A stretch of 19,789 nt of DNA from Martensiomyces pterosporus (lineage: Eukaryota > Kickxellomycota > Kickxellomycetes > Kickxellales > Kickxellaceae), in the NCBI GenBank assembly GCA_025201845.1, contig MU604036.1, forward strand, positions 27,398 through 47,186, read 5' to 3'. The notes under the pieces are model-generated. The model did no database searches and was not told where the DNA came from. It saw only the letters and a program-made list of their open reading frames with translations. Of this stretch, positions 1 through 7,649 are shown in pieces (the first letter of the stretch is position 1; the number at the start of each line of letters is the position of its first letter). The translations under genes were made by a program, and so were the position numbers.

Positions 1-353
1 TTGCGGTGCTTGGCGATGAGCTCGCCTCGGGGGTTCCATACCGTGCATGTGTTGAACAAGTCGCCTGTGCCCGGCTCACGCTCGGGGATGGAGCCGCCGA
101 CTAGAAAGACCTGGCCGTCGCGTGCCATGCCCGAGAGCGCTTTGATGCTCTCGCTGGGGTTGCTGGCGTCGATTTCCTCGGCGTATTGGCCAAAGTACTG
201 GGTGCCGTAGGGCGAGTTGAAGCACTCGGGCAAGACGACCAGGTTGGCGCCCGCCTTGGCTGCCTCGAGAACCTTGGCGCGTGCGTTGGCGAGGTTTGCC
301 GCCTTTTGCGCGCCCACCGCGAGCTGGACCAGTGCGAGCTTCAGTGTCGACAT
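1..353 (-). CDS. NIT2: Omega-amidase, nitrilase superfamily (NIT2/yeast Nit3 type), N-terminal part
   Basis: The first 117 residues, read leftward from the ATG at 353-351, are visible; the gene runs off the left edge. The protein opens with LKLALVQLAVG and carries VVLPECFNSPYG, whose Glu43 matches the catalytic glutamate of the Cys-Glu-Lys triad. It continues with LVGGSIPE and NTCTVWNPRGELIAKHR, closely following animal NIT2 and fungal Nit3. The catalytic Lys and Cys lie outside the window. Known members are cytosolic or mitochondrial and hydrolyse alpha-ketoglutaramate and alpha-ketosuccinamate to 2-oxoglutarate or oxaloacetate plus ammonia. The start fits because NIT2 proteins begin only a few residues before this strand. 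No intron is seen in the visible part. It is divergent from QCR10 across 334 bp. Confidence 0.9.
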   Translation of the reverse strand, partial: MSTLKLALVQLAVGAQKAANLANARAKVLEAAKAGANLVVLPECFNSPYGTQYFGQYAEEIDASNPSESIKALSGMARDGQVFLVGGSIPEREPGTGDLFNTCTVWNPRGELIAKHR

Positions 354-687
354 CGTGTATAAAATGGGATACAAAGCACAGATAGCAGTCAAGGAGGCGG
401 AGGTGGCAGCACGCCCTTCCGCTGCGCCCTCCGCCGACAGGAACCAAGAAGGCGGCAAGCAAGGAGGAAGTGCACAACCTGTACACGTGACACACAGGCA
501 TGCGCAGATGTAATCCGCAGGGAAATATCAGATCACGGGTGGATAGATAGCCAGCGGCAATAGATAGTGGCGAATTTGGCGGGCTGCTCAAATTGCGAAT
601 CGCAGCACGCCTCCACCATACCCGCTTTCTTCTTTCGCTTTTCTTGATTGCTACACGTATTCTCGGTTTCCTCCAAACAACATAGAA
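354..687. promoter_or_regulatory. Divergent promoter region between NIT2 and QCR10
   Basis: The 334 bp between the two start codons must hold both promoters. An E-box CACGTG lies at 484-489, a possible site for a Cbf1/USF-type bHLH factor. A pyrimidine-rich tract on the QCR10 sense strand (about 621-646) lies 42-67 nt upstream of its ATG. No clear TATA box is placed well for QCR10. No convincing reading frame is present. Confidence 0.5.
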
Positions 688-1161
688 ATGGCTCGTCAGG
701 CTCCGATCAGTCCCAAGTTCCGCGCCAACTTTGCCGGCTACTCTGCTGAGACCGCCCGCTACTGGTAAGTGAGAATCCAGCGATTCCAGCGTCCAACATT
801 TACGGCAGCTTTGGCCTTCAATGCAGCAGCAAGGGGGAAGCTCCAAAGGGTACTAACTCCTTTTTTTGGATCACTATGTGTACTGTCTCTGGTTTGTGCG
901 TGCTTGCCTTCGGCGGGAACAACGGCAACCTGTCGCGGAAACAACAACTGGCATGCTGGCACGCTGAACGCATTGGAACGTGGACAACCTGCGAACAACA
1001 AACGTCGAAATTGGAATAGGTTTGGCTCGAGCGCTCGCTGGGGTGCTTTCGCTGGTGTCACTGCCCTCTTCCTTGTGTCGCAGGTGCCTACCATCAAGTC
1101 CAGCATCCTCCAGAAGACCCCGTTCCTCGGCTGGTACTGGAAGGTCGAGGAGAAGAAGTAA
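688..1161 (+). CDS. QCR10: Cytochrome b-c1 complex subunit 10 (Qcr10), two exons
   Basis: Exon 1 is 688-764 and exon 2 is 1020-1161; joined, they encode 72 residues. The join completes a Trp codon (TG plus G). Exon 1 gives MARQAPISPKFRANF and more, and exon 2 gives a membrane helix around residues 33-47 (RWGAFAGVTALFLVSQVP). This is followed by SSILQKTPFLGWYW and a charged tail. The order of short matrix segment, single helix and 'LQK-P-LG' motif is the Qcr10 family pattern, and about 72-80 residues is usual. The family is a small accessory subunit of ubiquinol-cytochrome c reductase in the inner mitochondrial membrane. It is divergent from NIT2 and convergent with THR4, with 222 bp between the stops. 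The assignment rests on the pattern and size and not on an alignment. Confidence 0.8.
765..1019 (+). other. QCR10 intron
   Basis: This 255-nt intron has the donor GTAAGT at 765-770, a perfect TACTAAC branch point at 851-857 followed by a T-run, and the acceptor AATAG ending at 1019. No AG dinucleotide occurs between the branch point and 1018, which supports this acceptor. Removing the intron joins two frames into a full Qcr10-like protein. Confidence 0.85.
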
Positions 1162-1312
1162 ATGCGCTGCCCACAGCCCGGGGCTGGCTTTATAGCGCAA
1201 ACCTCTGCTTTTTCAAACCCGCTTTGTCTGCTTTCCTGTTGGTTATATCCTATTACATCTCAGCTTTTCCTGTTGGACATGCCCAGAGGGATCTTGCAAA
1301 ATGCGGCCATTT

Positions 1313-1318
1313 TTTATT
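1313..1318 (-). terminator. Likely poly(A) signal of THR4
   Basis: TTTATT on the plus strand reads AATAAA on the minus strand, 66 nt after the THR4 stop. It lies in the 222-bp convergent gap between QCR10 and THR4. Confidence 0.5.
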
Positions 1319-1383
1319 CTAAGAAAGGGCATGGAAATGAAAGGGGAATGCACAAAAGGCTGCCCCCGTGCTCTCAGGAGACT

Positions 1384-2910
1384 TCACTGGTGGTCAACGA
1401 TGAGCTGGGCAACAGCATCTGCCGAGTTTGCGCAGGTGAGGCAGCGCTTGGGCTTGTCCAGAAGACCGACGAAAGGAGGGGGCAGGATGGACTGGAAGTC
1501 CAGGGACTTGCCGTCGTCGTGGACAGCCTTGAGCACCGCCTCAGAGAACTTGGCCGGGTGAGCAGTGGACAGGCAGATGGTATGGACACCCCCGCCGATC
1601 TTCTCAATGTCCTCGCGCAGCTTGTCCGCAACATGCACGCCAACAGCCGTGTGCGGGTCGAGGAGATACGGCTGCTCCCTGGCATAGTACTTGGCAATAG
1701 TAGCGTAGGTGTCCTCGTCGCTGCAGCGATCCGACCAGAACACCTGGCGGGCACCCTCCAGGGCAGCGGGGGAAACGGCGAAGGCGCCAGAGGTCTTCAG
1801 ATCCTCCATCCACTGGCGGATTACCGAGCCGGCCTGGTCCTCGCGGGCCGCCTGGTCCTCGACGCTCTGGGGGACCTCGTGGTCGCGGGCAAGGTACCAC
1901 AGGAAGCGCTCAAAGTTCGACGACACCAGGATATCCATGGCGGGCGACGGCGTGGCAAGGACACCCTGCTCGCTGTTCTTCTCGTACTTGCCCGAGTGGA
2001 CGAACCGATCCAAGATATCGTTGGCATTCGTGGCAATAACGAGCTTGCCCGTGGGGAGACCCAGGGATCTGGCGTAGAACCCGGCGAGAATGTCGCCAAA
2101 GTTGCCCGACGGCACCACGTAAACCGGCTTAGGGTCGCTGACGCCCTTGCGGACGAGGGTAAAGTAGGCGTGGAAGTAGTACGTGATCTGTGCCAGGATC
2201 CGCGCCCAGTTGATCGAGTTGATGGCGCCCAGCGAGTGCTCCTTCTTGAACGCCGGGCGTCCAAACAGCTGCTTGACAATGTCCTGGCAGTCGTCGAAGG
2301 TGCCCTTGATGGAGACGTTGTGCACGTTGGCATCCAGCACAGTGGTCATCTGCGCCTCCTGGATCGGCGACACGCGGCCCTCAGGGTGCAGGATAAACAC
2401 AGAGATGTTCTTCTTTCCTCTCAGCCCATAGATCGCCGCGCTTCCAGTATCGCCGCTGGTGGCTCCGACAACAGTGATCTTGTGGGTAGGCTCCGAGGCG
2501 GGCTTGCGGGCGTTGCGGCGCTCGAGGAAGAACTCAAACAGGTTGCCCAGGAACTGCAGCGCGACGTCCTTGAATGCGTAGGTGGGGCCGTGGAAGAGCT
2601 CCAGAATGTGTGTGTTTGCGGCCCTGTCGAGATCGACGAGAGGGGTGACCTCGGCGGTATCGAATGTGCCGTACGACTTCTCCACAAGGGTGGCCACCTC
2701 GGAGTGCTTGATGTCGGTGCCGACGAAAAGAGAGATCAGCTCGGTGGCCAGCTGAGGGAAAGTCAGCTGGGCCCAGGCAGTTTGCCAGTCGGAGGGGAGT
2801 GCAGGGAGCTGTTCGGGGATGTAGAGGCCACCGTCCGATGCAAGGCCCTCGAGAACGACGCTCTCGAAGCTCTGGCCCTTGACCTGTCCGCGAGTAGAGC
2901 GATACTTCAT
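1384..2910 (-). CDS. THR4: Threonine synthase
   Basis: A single uninterrupted frame of 508 residues, about the length of yeast Thr4 (514). Threonine synthase converts O-phospho-L-homoserine to L-threonine and phosphate, the last step of the aspartate-to-threonine pathway. The N-terminal MKYRSTRG and DGGLYIPE motifs are typical. The PLP-binding lysine is K114 in HGPTYAFKDVALQ. The phosphate-cup loop VGATSGDTGSAA lies near 148-159, PSGNFGD at 267-273, and ATNANDILDRF near 293-303. It belongs to the fold-type II PLP enzymes of the long fungal/bacterial class, which are not SAM-regulated. The ATG at 2910 fits the family start, and the next upstream sequence is a GT/CA repeat that cannot be coding. 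No key residue is missing. Confidence 0.97.
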   Translation of the reverse strand: MKYRSTRGQVKGQSFESVVLEGLASDGGLYIPEQLPALPSDWQTAWAQLTFPQLATELISLFVGTDIKHSEVATLVEKSYGTFDTAEVTPLVDLDRAANTHILELFHGPTYAFKDVALQFLGNLFEFFLERRNARKPASEPTHKITVVGATSGDTGSAAIYGLRGKKNISVFILHPEGRVSPIQEAQMTTVLDANVHNVSIKGTFDDCQDIVKQLFGRPAFKKEHSLGAINSINWARILAQITYYFHAYFTLVRKGVSDPKPVYVVPSGNFGDILAGFYARSLGLPTGKLVIATNANDILDRFVHSGKYEKNSEQGVLATPSPAMDILVSSNFERFLWYLARDHEVPQSVEDQAAREDQAGSVIRQWMEDLKTSGAFAVSPAALEGARQVFWSDRCSDEDTYATIAKYYAREQPYLLDPHTAVGVHVADKLREDIEKIGGGVHTICLSTAHPAKFSEAVLKAVHDDGKSLDFQSILPPPFVGLLDKPKRCLTCANSADAVAQLIVDHQ

Positions 2911-3163
2911 TGCTTATTCAACGTGTGTGTGTATGTGTGTGTGTGTGCGTGTGTGTGGAAATTCTGCAAGACGCGGGGAGTCTGCCTGTGTGGTGTAAAG
3001 CGCGAAATTTGGTGACGGGAAGAAAAACGAGAGAAGAGGAGGAGCCCAAGAGAACAGCCGGGCTAACAGACGAATAAAAACCCAGAGGCGCGCTGGAGGC
3101 AGTGCCACCCATGCGCTCCCTTTTATCTCGGTGCTACACAACGGCAGCTAAAAACGACAGGGC
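2911..3163 (-). promoter_or_regulatory. THR4 upstream region
   Basis: This is the THR4 promoter and 5' leader. It holds a GT/CA microsatellite just before the start codon. A strongly pyrimidine-rich stretch on the THR4 sense strand (plus-strand purines at about 3014-3057) lies 104-147 nt upstream of the ATG. No TGACTC-type Gcn4 site was recognised. If the frame at 3164 is a real gene, this would be a divergent promoter. Confidence 0.4.
2923..2957. repeat. Imperfect (GT)n microsatellite in the THR4 leader
   Basis: An alternating GT run with two interruptions (GTATG and GTGCG), 13-47 nt upstream of the THR4 ATG. On the THR4 sense strand it reads (CA)n and probably lies in the transcribed leader. 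Such runs vary in length between strains. Confidence 0.9.
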
Positions 3164-3433
3164 ATGGCGGTAGCGGGTGTTTTTCGCACTCTTTCTCGCG
3201 AGAATACTGGCCTAAGTGAATCATCTAGCCCAGCCGCCATTGACAGCGGGCGCGATCCCCGCACGCCCTCCATGGGCACTCGTGGTCTGAGGGACTGGGC
3301 CAGGGGCTGGACGATCTCGCCAGCACCAGCCCACAGCGCCAAATACCACGAAAACGCAAAGCCGCCCGCCGCTCCCAAGCAGCAGACAGCAGCACTGTTG
3401 GGTAAGGCTGCCGCAGGAATGGGTTTTTATTAG
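3164..3433 (+). CDS. Weak candidate small gene, unrecognised
   Basis: An ATG-started frame of 89 residues in the 673-bp gap between THR4 and the TBC gene, ending 150 bp before the TBC stop. The N terminus (MAVAGVFRTLSREN) is basic and could be a mitochondrial presequence. The C-terminal end (QQTAALLGKAAAGMGFY) looks like the beginning of a membrane helix cut off by TAG. It faintly recalls the helix start of NDUFB2-type complex I subunits, but no following exon with the rest of such a helix was found. The opposite strand is also open across this stretch, so the frame may be chance or a gene with an unresolved intron. No function is assigned. Apart from this frame I see nothing coding in 2911-3583. 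Confidence 0.25.
   Translation: MAVAGVFRTLSRENTGLSESSSPAAIDSGRDPRTPSMGTRGLRDWARGWTISPAPAHSAKYHENAKPPAAPKQQTAALLGKAAAGMGFY
3426..3431 (-). terminator. Possible poly(A) signal of the TBC gene
   Basis: AATAAA on the minus strand, 153 nt after the TBC-gene stop codon. It overlaps the last codons of the candidate frame at 3164-3433, which slightly weakens the case for that frame. Confidence 0.4.
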
Positions 3434-3583
3434 CACCTGGGCGCTGGCAGGCGAAAGGTGGTGGTGGCCAAAGACGTGGCAGTAAGAGCAATGGAAACAG
3501 AAGAAACATTGAAAAGACTAATTACAGTAGCAAGAGATGGCGGACAGAGCACCAGAGCAAATATAGAAACAGGGATTTGTTAT

Positions 3584-6500
3584 TTACTGGGAGACCAGCT
3601 TGCGGATCTCGTCAATGGCGCTCGCAGTCACGTAGGAGCGCATCTTGCTGAATGCCAGGTCCACAAAGTCCTCCGCATCAACGTGGTCCATCATGCTGCG
3701 TACATCCTGCAGCACCGTGTACATGGCCACCGGCGTATCGCAGTGCAGCAGCGTTGGCTCGCAAAGCTTGAGAATCGCCAGACACGCTTGGAAAACAGCC
3801 TCGTATCCGTCAGCAAACAGCACGTCCCACACGCGCAGCCGCATGGGCTCCGGCAAGTAGTCCGCAAACAGCGTGAGGAACCAGGAGACAGTAACCGGTG
3901 CAAGCGGCACAGAGCCCTCCAGCCGGACACTGAGGTGCTCTGCCAGCTCGGGCAGGCAGCGAGACACCAGCTCCTCAAGCACCAGCTGGTCAGCCTGAAG
4001 AGTAAGCATCGGCGGCTTGAACAGGTCTGCAGGGAGAATGCCGCCATCCAGAAGGCAGCGCAGTAGGGCGAGTGCATCGTCCGGGTCCAAGCCCGCGGAG
4101 AGCAGGCCAAACGCAATTTTGTTCATCCCCTGGCAGTACCCGACGTCCGGGTTAAGGCTTGCGTAGGCGCAGAGGACGCTGCGAAGACGGTCGATGCTGT
4201 GCTCATCCTGCGCAAGCGGATGGGTCTCTGCAGCTGTGCGCAGCAGATCAAGCTCGATCTCCTCCTTGTCCTGGTCGCTGACTAATCCGCGCTTTTCTTC
4301 ATCCTGGCTGCCAGGGCTGCTGGGTGCATCTGGGGACGACAACAGCGACGAGTCGGACTGCGTGTGTGCGGGCTGCATAGCAGCGCCACTGGCAAACGCC
4401 ATGTCAAGGGCGCCAGAGCACTCCATCCACACTTGGCGTCTGAACTGCTCGGGAACGCCCTTGGCAACAAGCCCACGGAGCATCTCAAGCTCCTTGCCGC
4501 TTAGGTTGGAGAACCAGCGCGCTGGCAGCGCCGCCTCGTCGTCGGTGGGGACTACCAAATTGGCAAGGGCTGCGTGTGCGGAAGGTAAAACGTCGCCAGT
4601 GTTGCTGTTTTCGTCAGGGACCACCTGGTAGTTGCTGCGTCTCAGGCAGCGGCTGATAAACAGCCCCCATTCCTCCATGACGTCGGCGTGTAGAGAAACA
4701 GGGGGCGACTCTGTATTTGTGGTGGTCTCAGCAGCCAAAGCGCTGTTTTTCACGCCGGCTAGGCGACACAGCATGTCATGGGCGTTGATAGCCATCGCCT
4801 GCGTGCCTGGCGTGGGCTGCTTTTCATGAGGCTGTGCTTCAGCAGATGCACCACCGCCAGCACCCGGCTCTGGCGACGCTGCTTCTTGCGCAGACGGCGT
4901 CCCCACACAGCTTTCATTGGCAGATGGAGCAGCAGTCGTTGCAGCGGTAGTAGTGCCGATAGCAGTTGCCATAGCGGTGACAACCTCTGTTTGCGGCAGC
5001 GCACGTGTTGCAGGCGCAACAGGCAGGAAGGAGTTGGCAGAGAATGGAGCTAGCCTCGATGCAGGCGGAGCCAGGCTGACATTTCTTCTGGCAGCGATGC
5101 CACCCGAGGTCCTGCTGTCCGCAGCTTCGTGTGCTGCCCTTTTGGCTGCGCCGGACTCGCGCTTGTCCTCGTACTGCTCTTTTGGCGGCACTGCAAGGGG
5201 ACGAGAGCCCATGTTCCATGAGAGCGGACGGCCACCTCGGCGACTGTGCCTGCTGCCTGCACCAGAATCGGACGGACCCAAGGTTGTCCAGTCCAGACCG
5301 AGGTCACTGTACGTGGTTGAGACGAAGTGGCGGCGGCTGCCATGGTATCCGGCCTGGGCGTGTCCGTTCATCCACGGGAGGATGTGGTGCAGGCGAGGGT
5401 TTTGCAGCTTGTGCTGCGGTTTGCTGGGCACAGAGTGTGCGTCTGGCGACATCTCGCTCTGGGATTCCAGCTCCACTGGGTGCGGCGATGCTGTGGGCGA
5501 TGCATCAAATATGCCACATCCCGGCCCGCTGCTGAGCTCGGACGCTCTGGTGTCGGGGATATTGGATTCTGGCGCGACAGTACCCTCAAATGTGGATATC
5601 GAGCTGTGCAGTGCAGCTTTGGCCCCGTTTTCCTGCTTGGATTGCTCGTTAAACGACTGGTGGTGGTGCTGAGAGGTAGGAGACATCGGTGGAGCAGATA
5701 GTAGAGAGGGGGCGGAAGAAGGAAGAAGTGTATCTGACGAGAAATGCAAAGTGGGCGAACTGGGCAGCAGCGAGCTATATGCTATCTGCTCCAGCAAATC
5801 GCTTGCATGATCGCACTGCCCAGGAAGACATGTGTCGTCGACGTCCTTATCCAGGCGAGTTGCATCAGCATCAGCATCGGCATCAGCATCGGCATCAGAT
5901 GTCTGCAGCTGAGTGCCCCTTCTACCCTCACTCTTACCTGCCGCCACAACAGCCTGCTTCTGGCCAAACGCAAGACTGCTCACCAACCGGCGGGTGAACC
6001 GCGCCAGTCTGCCCGAAATATTGTGGCTGCCCTGGGTTGGCTGTGATCCGCCCTCCGAGATCTGCGCAGCGTTGACAAGCGCCGCATAATGGAGGGTAGG
6101 GCGCACTGGTGGGTTTGTCTCGCTAGCCATGTCTGCCGCTGCGATGTCGGGATGTTGGGCCATGTTCGCCGTCACCGCAGTAACGCGGCCACCCTTAAGC
6201 CCAAGCTGCTTCAAGAACTGTGGCTTGGGCGTCGGCACCTCCAATGGCGCCTGCACATCCTGCTGCTGCTGCTGGCAACGCTGGGCAGGCCTGCGCGACA
6301 GGAAATCGAGTTCAGTAGTAGACACACAATGCCTGCCATCCGCTTCCACAAGATTCATCCCCAAATGCCCGTCCGACGACGACTGAGGTGGCGGGGGCGA
6401 CAGTCGTGCCTGCTTATTTTGATGGTCCAGCGACCCCGAAGCACTGACATCTGGGTCATAGGTATAAATCGTATTCATCGACAGCGTCCGGCACAGAGGC

Positions 6501-7003
6501 GTGCGCTTCACACCGCAAAAGCCCGGCTCTGGGACACAGACCCAGTCCGCCAAGAGATCTGCGTCCGCACACGACGGCCGCTTCATGACGCTCTGGGGCT
6601 CGCAGCAGCTGGCACTGCGACTCACCCTCTCATAGTACCCCTGTTTCCGCACTGGCGGGCCATCATCTGCAATGTCGTTTTGAGGCACCTCCTGCGCACA
6701 GCTGCCCGCTGTCGAGGAGGGGAAGGCTATGGGGAAGTTGAACGCAAATGCACGCAGCCCTCGGCCATTCCCCGACTGCTCATTGCGAGCTGAGCGCGAG
6801 CGGAGGCGCCGACGCTGTGTGCCGCTGCTGCTTAATAGGCTGGCATTCCCAGTGGGGGTTGGCGACAGGTGCTGGCGGCGTTCGCGGAAGCTGCGTGCGC
6901 GTCCAGAGGGCTTGCGGACGGCTAACTGCGGACTGCTGCTGAGCGAGGAGCCCGAATTGGCTTGGCGGAAGCCGAACACCGAGGAGTCCGAATGCACAGA
7001 CAT
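3584..7003 (-). CDS. TBC-domain Rab GTPase-activating protein
   Basis: 1139 residues from the ATG at 7003; the TTG six bases upstream is not needed, and an in-frame TAG lies just before it. The first ~845 residues are low-complexity and probably disordered: Ser/Pro/Ala-rich, with a Gln run, a six-unit Asp-Ala repeat and scattered Arg/Ser motifs. The C-terminal ~290 residues form the TBC domain, starting near KGVPEQFRRQVW (~849). Both catalytic fingers are present: IELDLLR (I916, D919, Arg finger R922) and GYCQGMN (Tyr956, Gln finger Q958). It should therefore be an active GAP that speeds GTP hydrolysis by a Rab in vesicle traffic. The domain resembles the Gyp/GRTP1 type, but the Rab partner cannot be told. 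The protein is longer than most TBC1-type GAPs because of the N-terminal half. No intron is seen. Confidence 0.92.
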   Translation of the reverse strand: MSVHSDSSVFGFRQANSGSSLSSSPQLAVRKPSGRARSFRERRQHLSPTPTGNASLLSSSGTQRRRLRSRSARNEQSGNGRGLRAFAFNFPIAFPSSTAGSCAQEVPQNDIADDGPPVRKQGYYERVSRSASCCEPQSVMKRPSCADADLLADWVCVPEPGFCGVKRTPLCRTLSMNTIYTYDPDVSASGSLDHQNKQARLSPPPPQSSSDGHLGMNLVEADGRHCVSTTELDFLSRRPAQRCQQQQQDVQAPLEVPTPKPQFLKQLGLKGGRVTAVTANMAQHPDIAAADMASETNPPVRPTLHYAALVNAAQISEGGSQPTQGSHNISGRLARFTRRLVSSLAFGQKQAVVAAGKSEGRRGTQLQTSDADADADADADATRLDKDVDDTCLPGQCDHASDLLEQIAYSSLLPSSPTLHFSSDTLLPSSAPSLLSAPPMSPTSQHHHQSFNEQSKQENGAKAALHSSISTFEGTVAPESNIPDTRASELSSGPGCGIFDASPTASPHPVELESQSEMSPDAHSVPSKPQHKLQNPRLHHILPWMNGHAQAGYHGSRRHFVSTTYSDLGLDWTTLGPSDSGAGSRHSRRGGRPLSWNMGSRPLAVPPKEQYEDKRESGAAKRAAHEAADSRTSGGIAARRNVSLAPPASRLAPFSANSFLPVAPATRALPQTEVVTAMATAIGTTTAATTAAPSANESCVGTPSAQEAASPEPGAGGGASAEAQPHEKQPTPGTQAMAINAHDMLCRLAGVKNSALAAETTTNTESPPVSLHADVMEEWGLFISRCLRRSNYQVVPDENSNTGDVLPSAHAALANLVVPTDDEAALPARWFSNLSGKELEMLRGLVAKGVPEQFRRQVWMECSGALDMAFASGAAMQPAHTQSDSSLLSSPDAPSSPGSQDEEKRGLVSDQDKEEIELDLLRTAAETHPLAQDEHSIDRLRSVLCAYASLNPDVGYCQGMNKIAFGLLSAGLDPDDALALLRCLLDGGILPADLFKPPMLTLQADQLVLEELVSRCLPELAEHLSVRLEGSVPLAPVTVSWFLTLFADYLPEPMRLRVWDVLFADGYEAVFQACLAILKLCEPTLLHCDTPVAMYTVLQDVRSMMDHVDAEDFVDLAFSKMRSYVTASAIDEIRKLVSQ
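5862..5897. repeat. Hexanucleotide repeat coding for (Asp-Ala)6 in the TBC gene
   Basis: Six tandem units of GCATCA or GCATCG on the plus strand, in the order A, A, G, A, G, A at the sixth base. On the coding strand they give an Asp-Ala repeat in the disordered N-terminal half of the GAP. The third-position variants show it is not a freshly expanded repeat. Confidence 0.9.
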
Positions 7004-7649
7004 TGACAAGCGGTTCTAGTGCCTGGTCACACGTCCAATATGGCTCCGCGTTTAATGTGGGTTGCAATGTCACAGGAAATGGAAGAGTAGAAATGAAATA
7101 GCAGCGTAGAAAAAAAAACAGAGGACGGGAGAGGGAAGATAGAAAGCGTCGAAAGGAGAAATAAGAGCACCGCATGCGCATAAAGCGCAAAACGAGCAAA
7201 AGGGCGTGTGCTGGAGATTACTCACAGTGCATTTTCCAGGCAGCGCAGAGAATGGCGGAATCCCCCGCCCCCAGCCAGCTGACAGCCCCAGGCGCTGGGG
7301 CATCTCTCCCCACAGTGACCATCAGTCCACTCACTCGTGCCCGCACTCGCATGGCTCGCGCATCCTTGCTTCACAGTGGCCACCACCCGACTTGCATTTC
7401 CCAGGAAGGCAGGTGGGGCGTTGATCCTGCCGGTAATTTTGGCTGATCGCCAGACATGGCCAGCAGAGCACGCCGCGTGCGCAGTGCTTTCCTGTTTGGC
7501 CGCCGCAATGCTGGCAAAGGGGCGCTGAATGGCGTGGCTGTTATTTTGGTTTCGGGCATGTAGAAGCGAGCAGAGGGACGGAAAGAAACAAAAACAAAAA
7601 CATAGGAAGGCCGGCAGTGGTGATCCACACACGCACGCCGCAATGCCGT
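7004..7649. other. Intergenic region between CBC1 and the TBC gene
   Basis: This 646-bp gap holds the CBC1 3' end and the TBC-gene promoter, both read on the minus strand. Plus-strand bases from about 7083 to 7160 are mostly purines, so the TBC sense strand has a long CT-rich tract 80-157 nt upstream of the ATG. No canonical AATAAA was found after the CBC1 stop. Frames on both strands between 7174 and 7632 do not resemble known proteins. One 35-codon plus-strand ORF at 7456-7563 has an Arg-rich start and a hydrophobic end, but nothing supports it as a gene. Confidence 0.5.

Noticed and set aside
76..846. 256-residue minus-strand frame across NIT2, the promoter and QCR10 exon 1
   Set aside because: It runs through a promoter and an intron and is out of phase with the recognisable NIT2 frame.
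1162..3015. 617-residue plus-strand open frame opposite THR4
   Set aside because: THR4 on the minus strand is unmistakable. The antisense frame is open because the GC-rich THR4 codons avoid the triplets that read as stops on this strand.
7456..7563. 35-codon plus-strand ORF with Arg-rich start and hydrophobic end
   Set aside because: Too short to judge, no family resemblance, no splice or promoter signal linking it to anything.
7222..7632. 136-residue minus-strand frame between CBC1 and the TBC gene
   Set aside because: No recognisable motif, odd composition (Cys/Phe runs), and it lies where the CBC1 3' end and TBC promoter should be.
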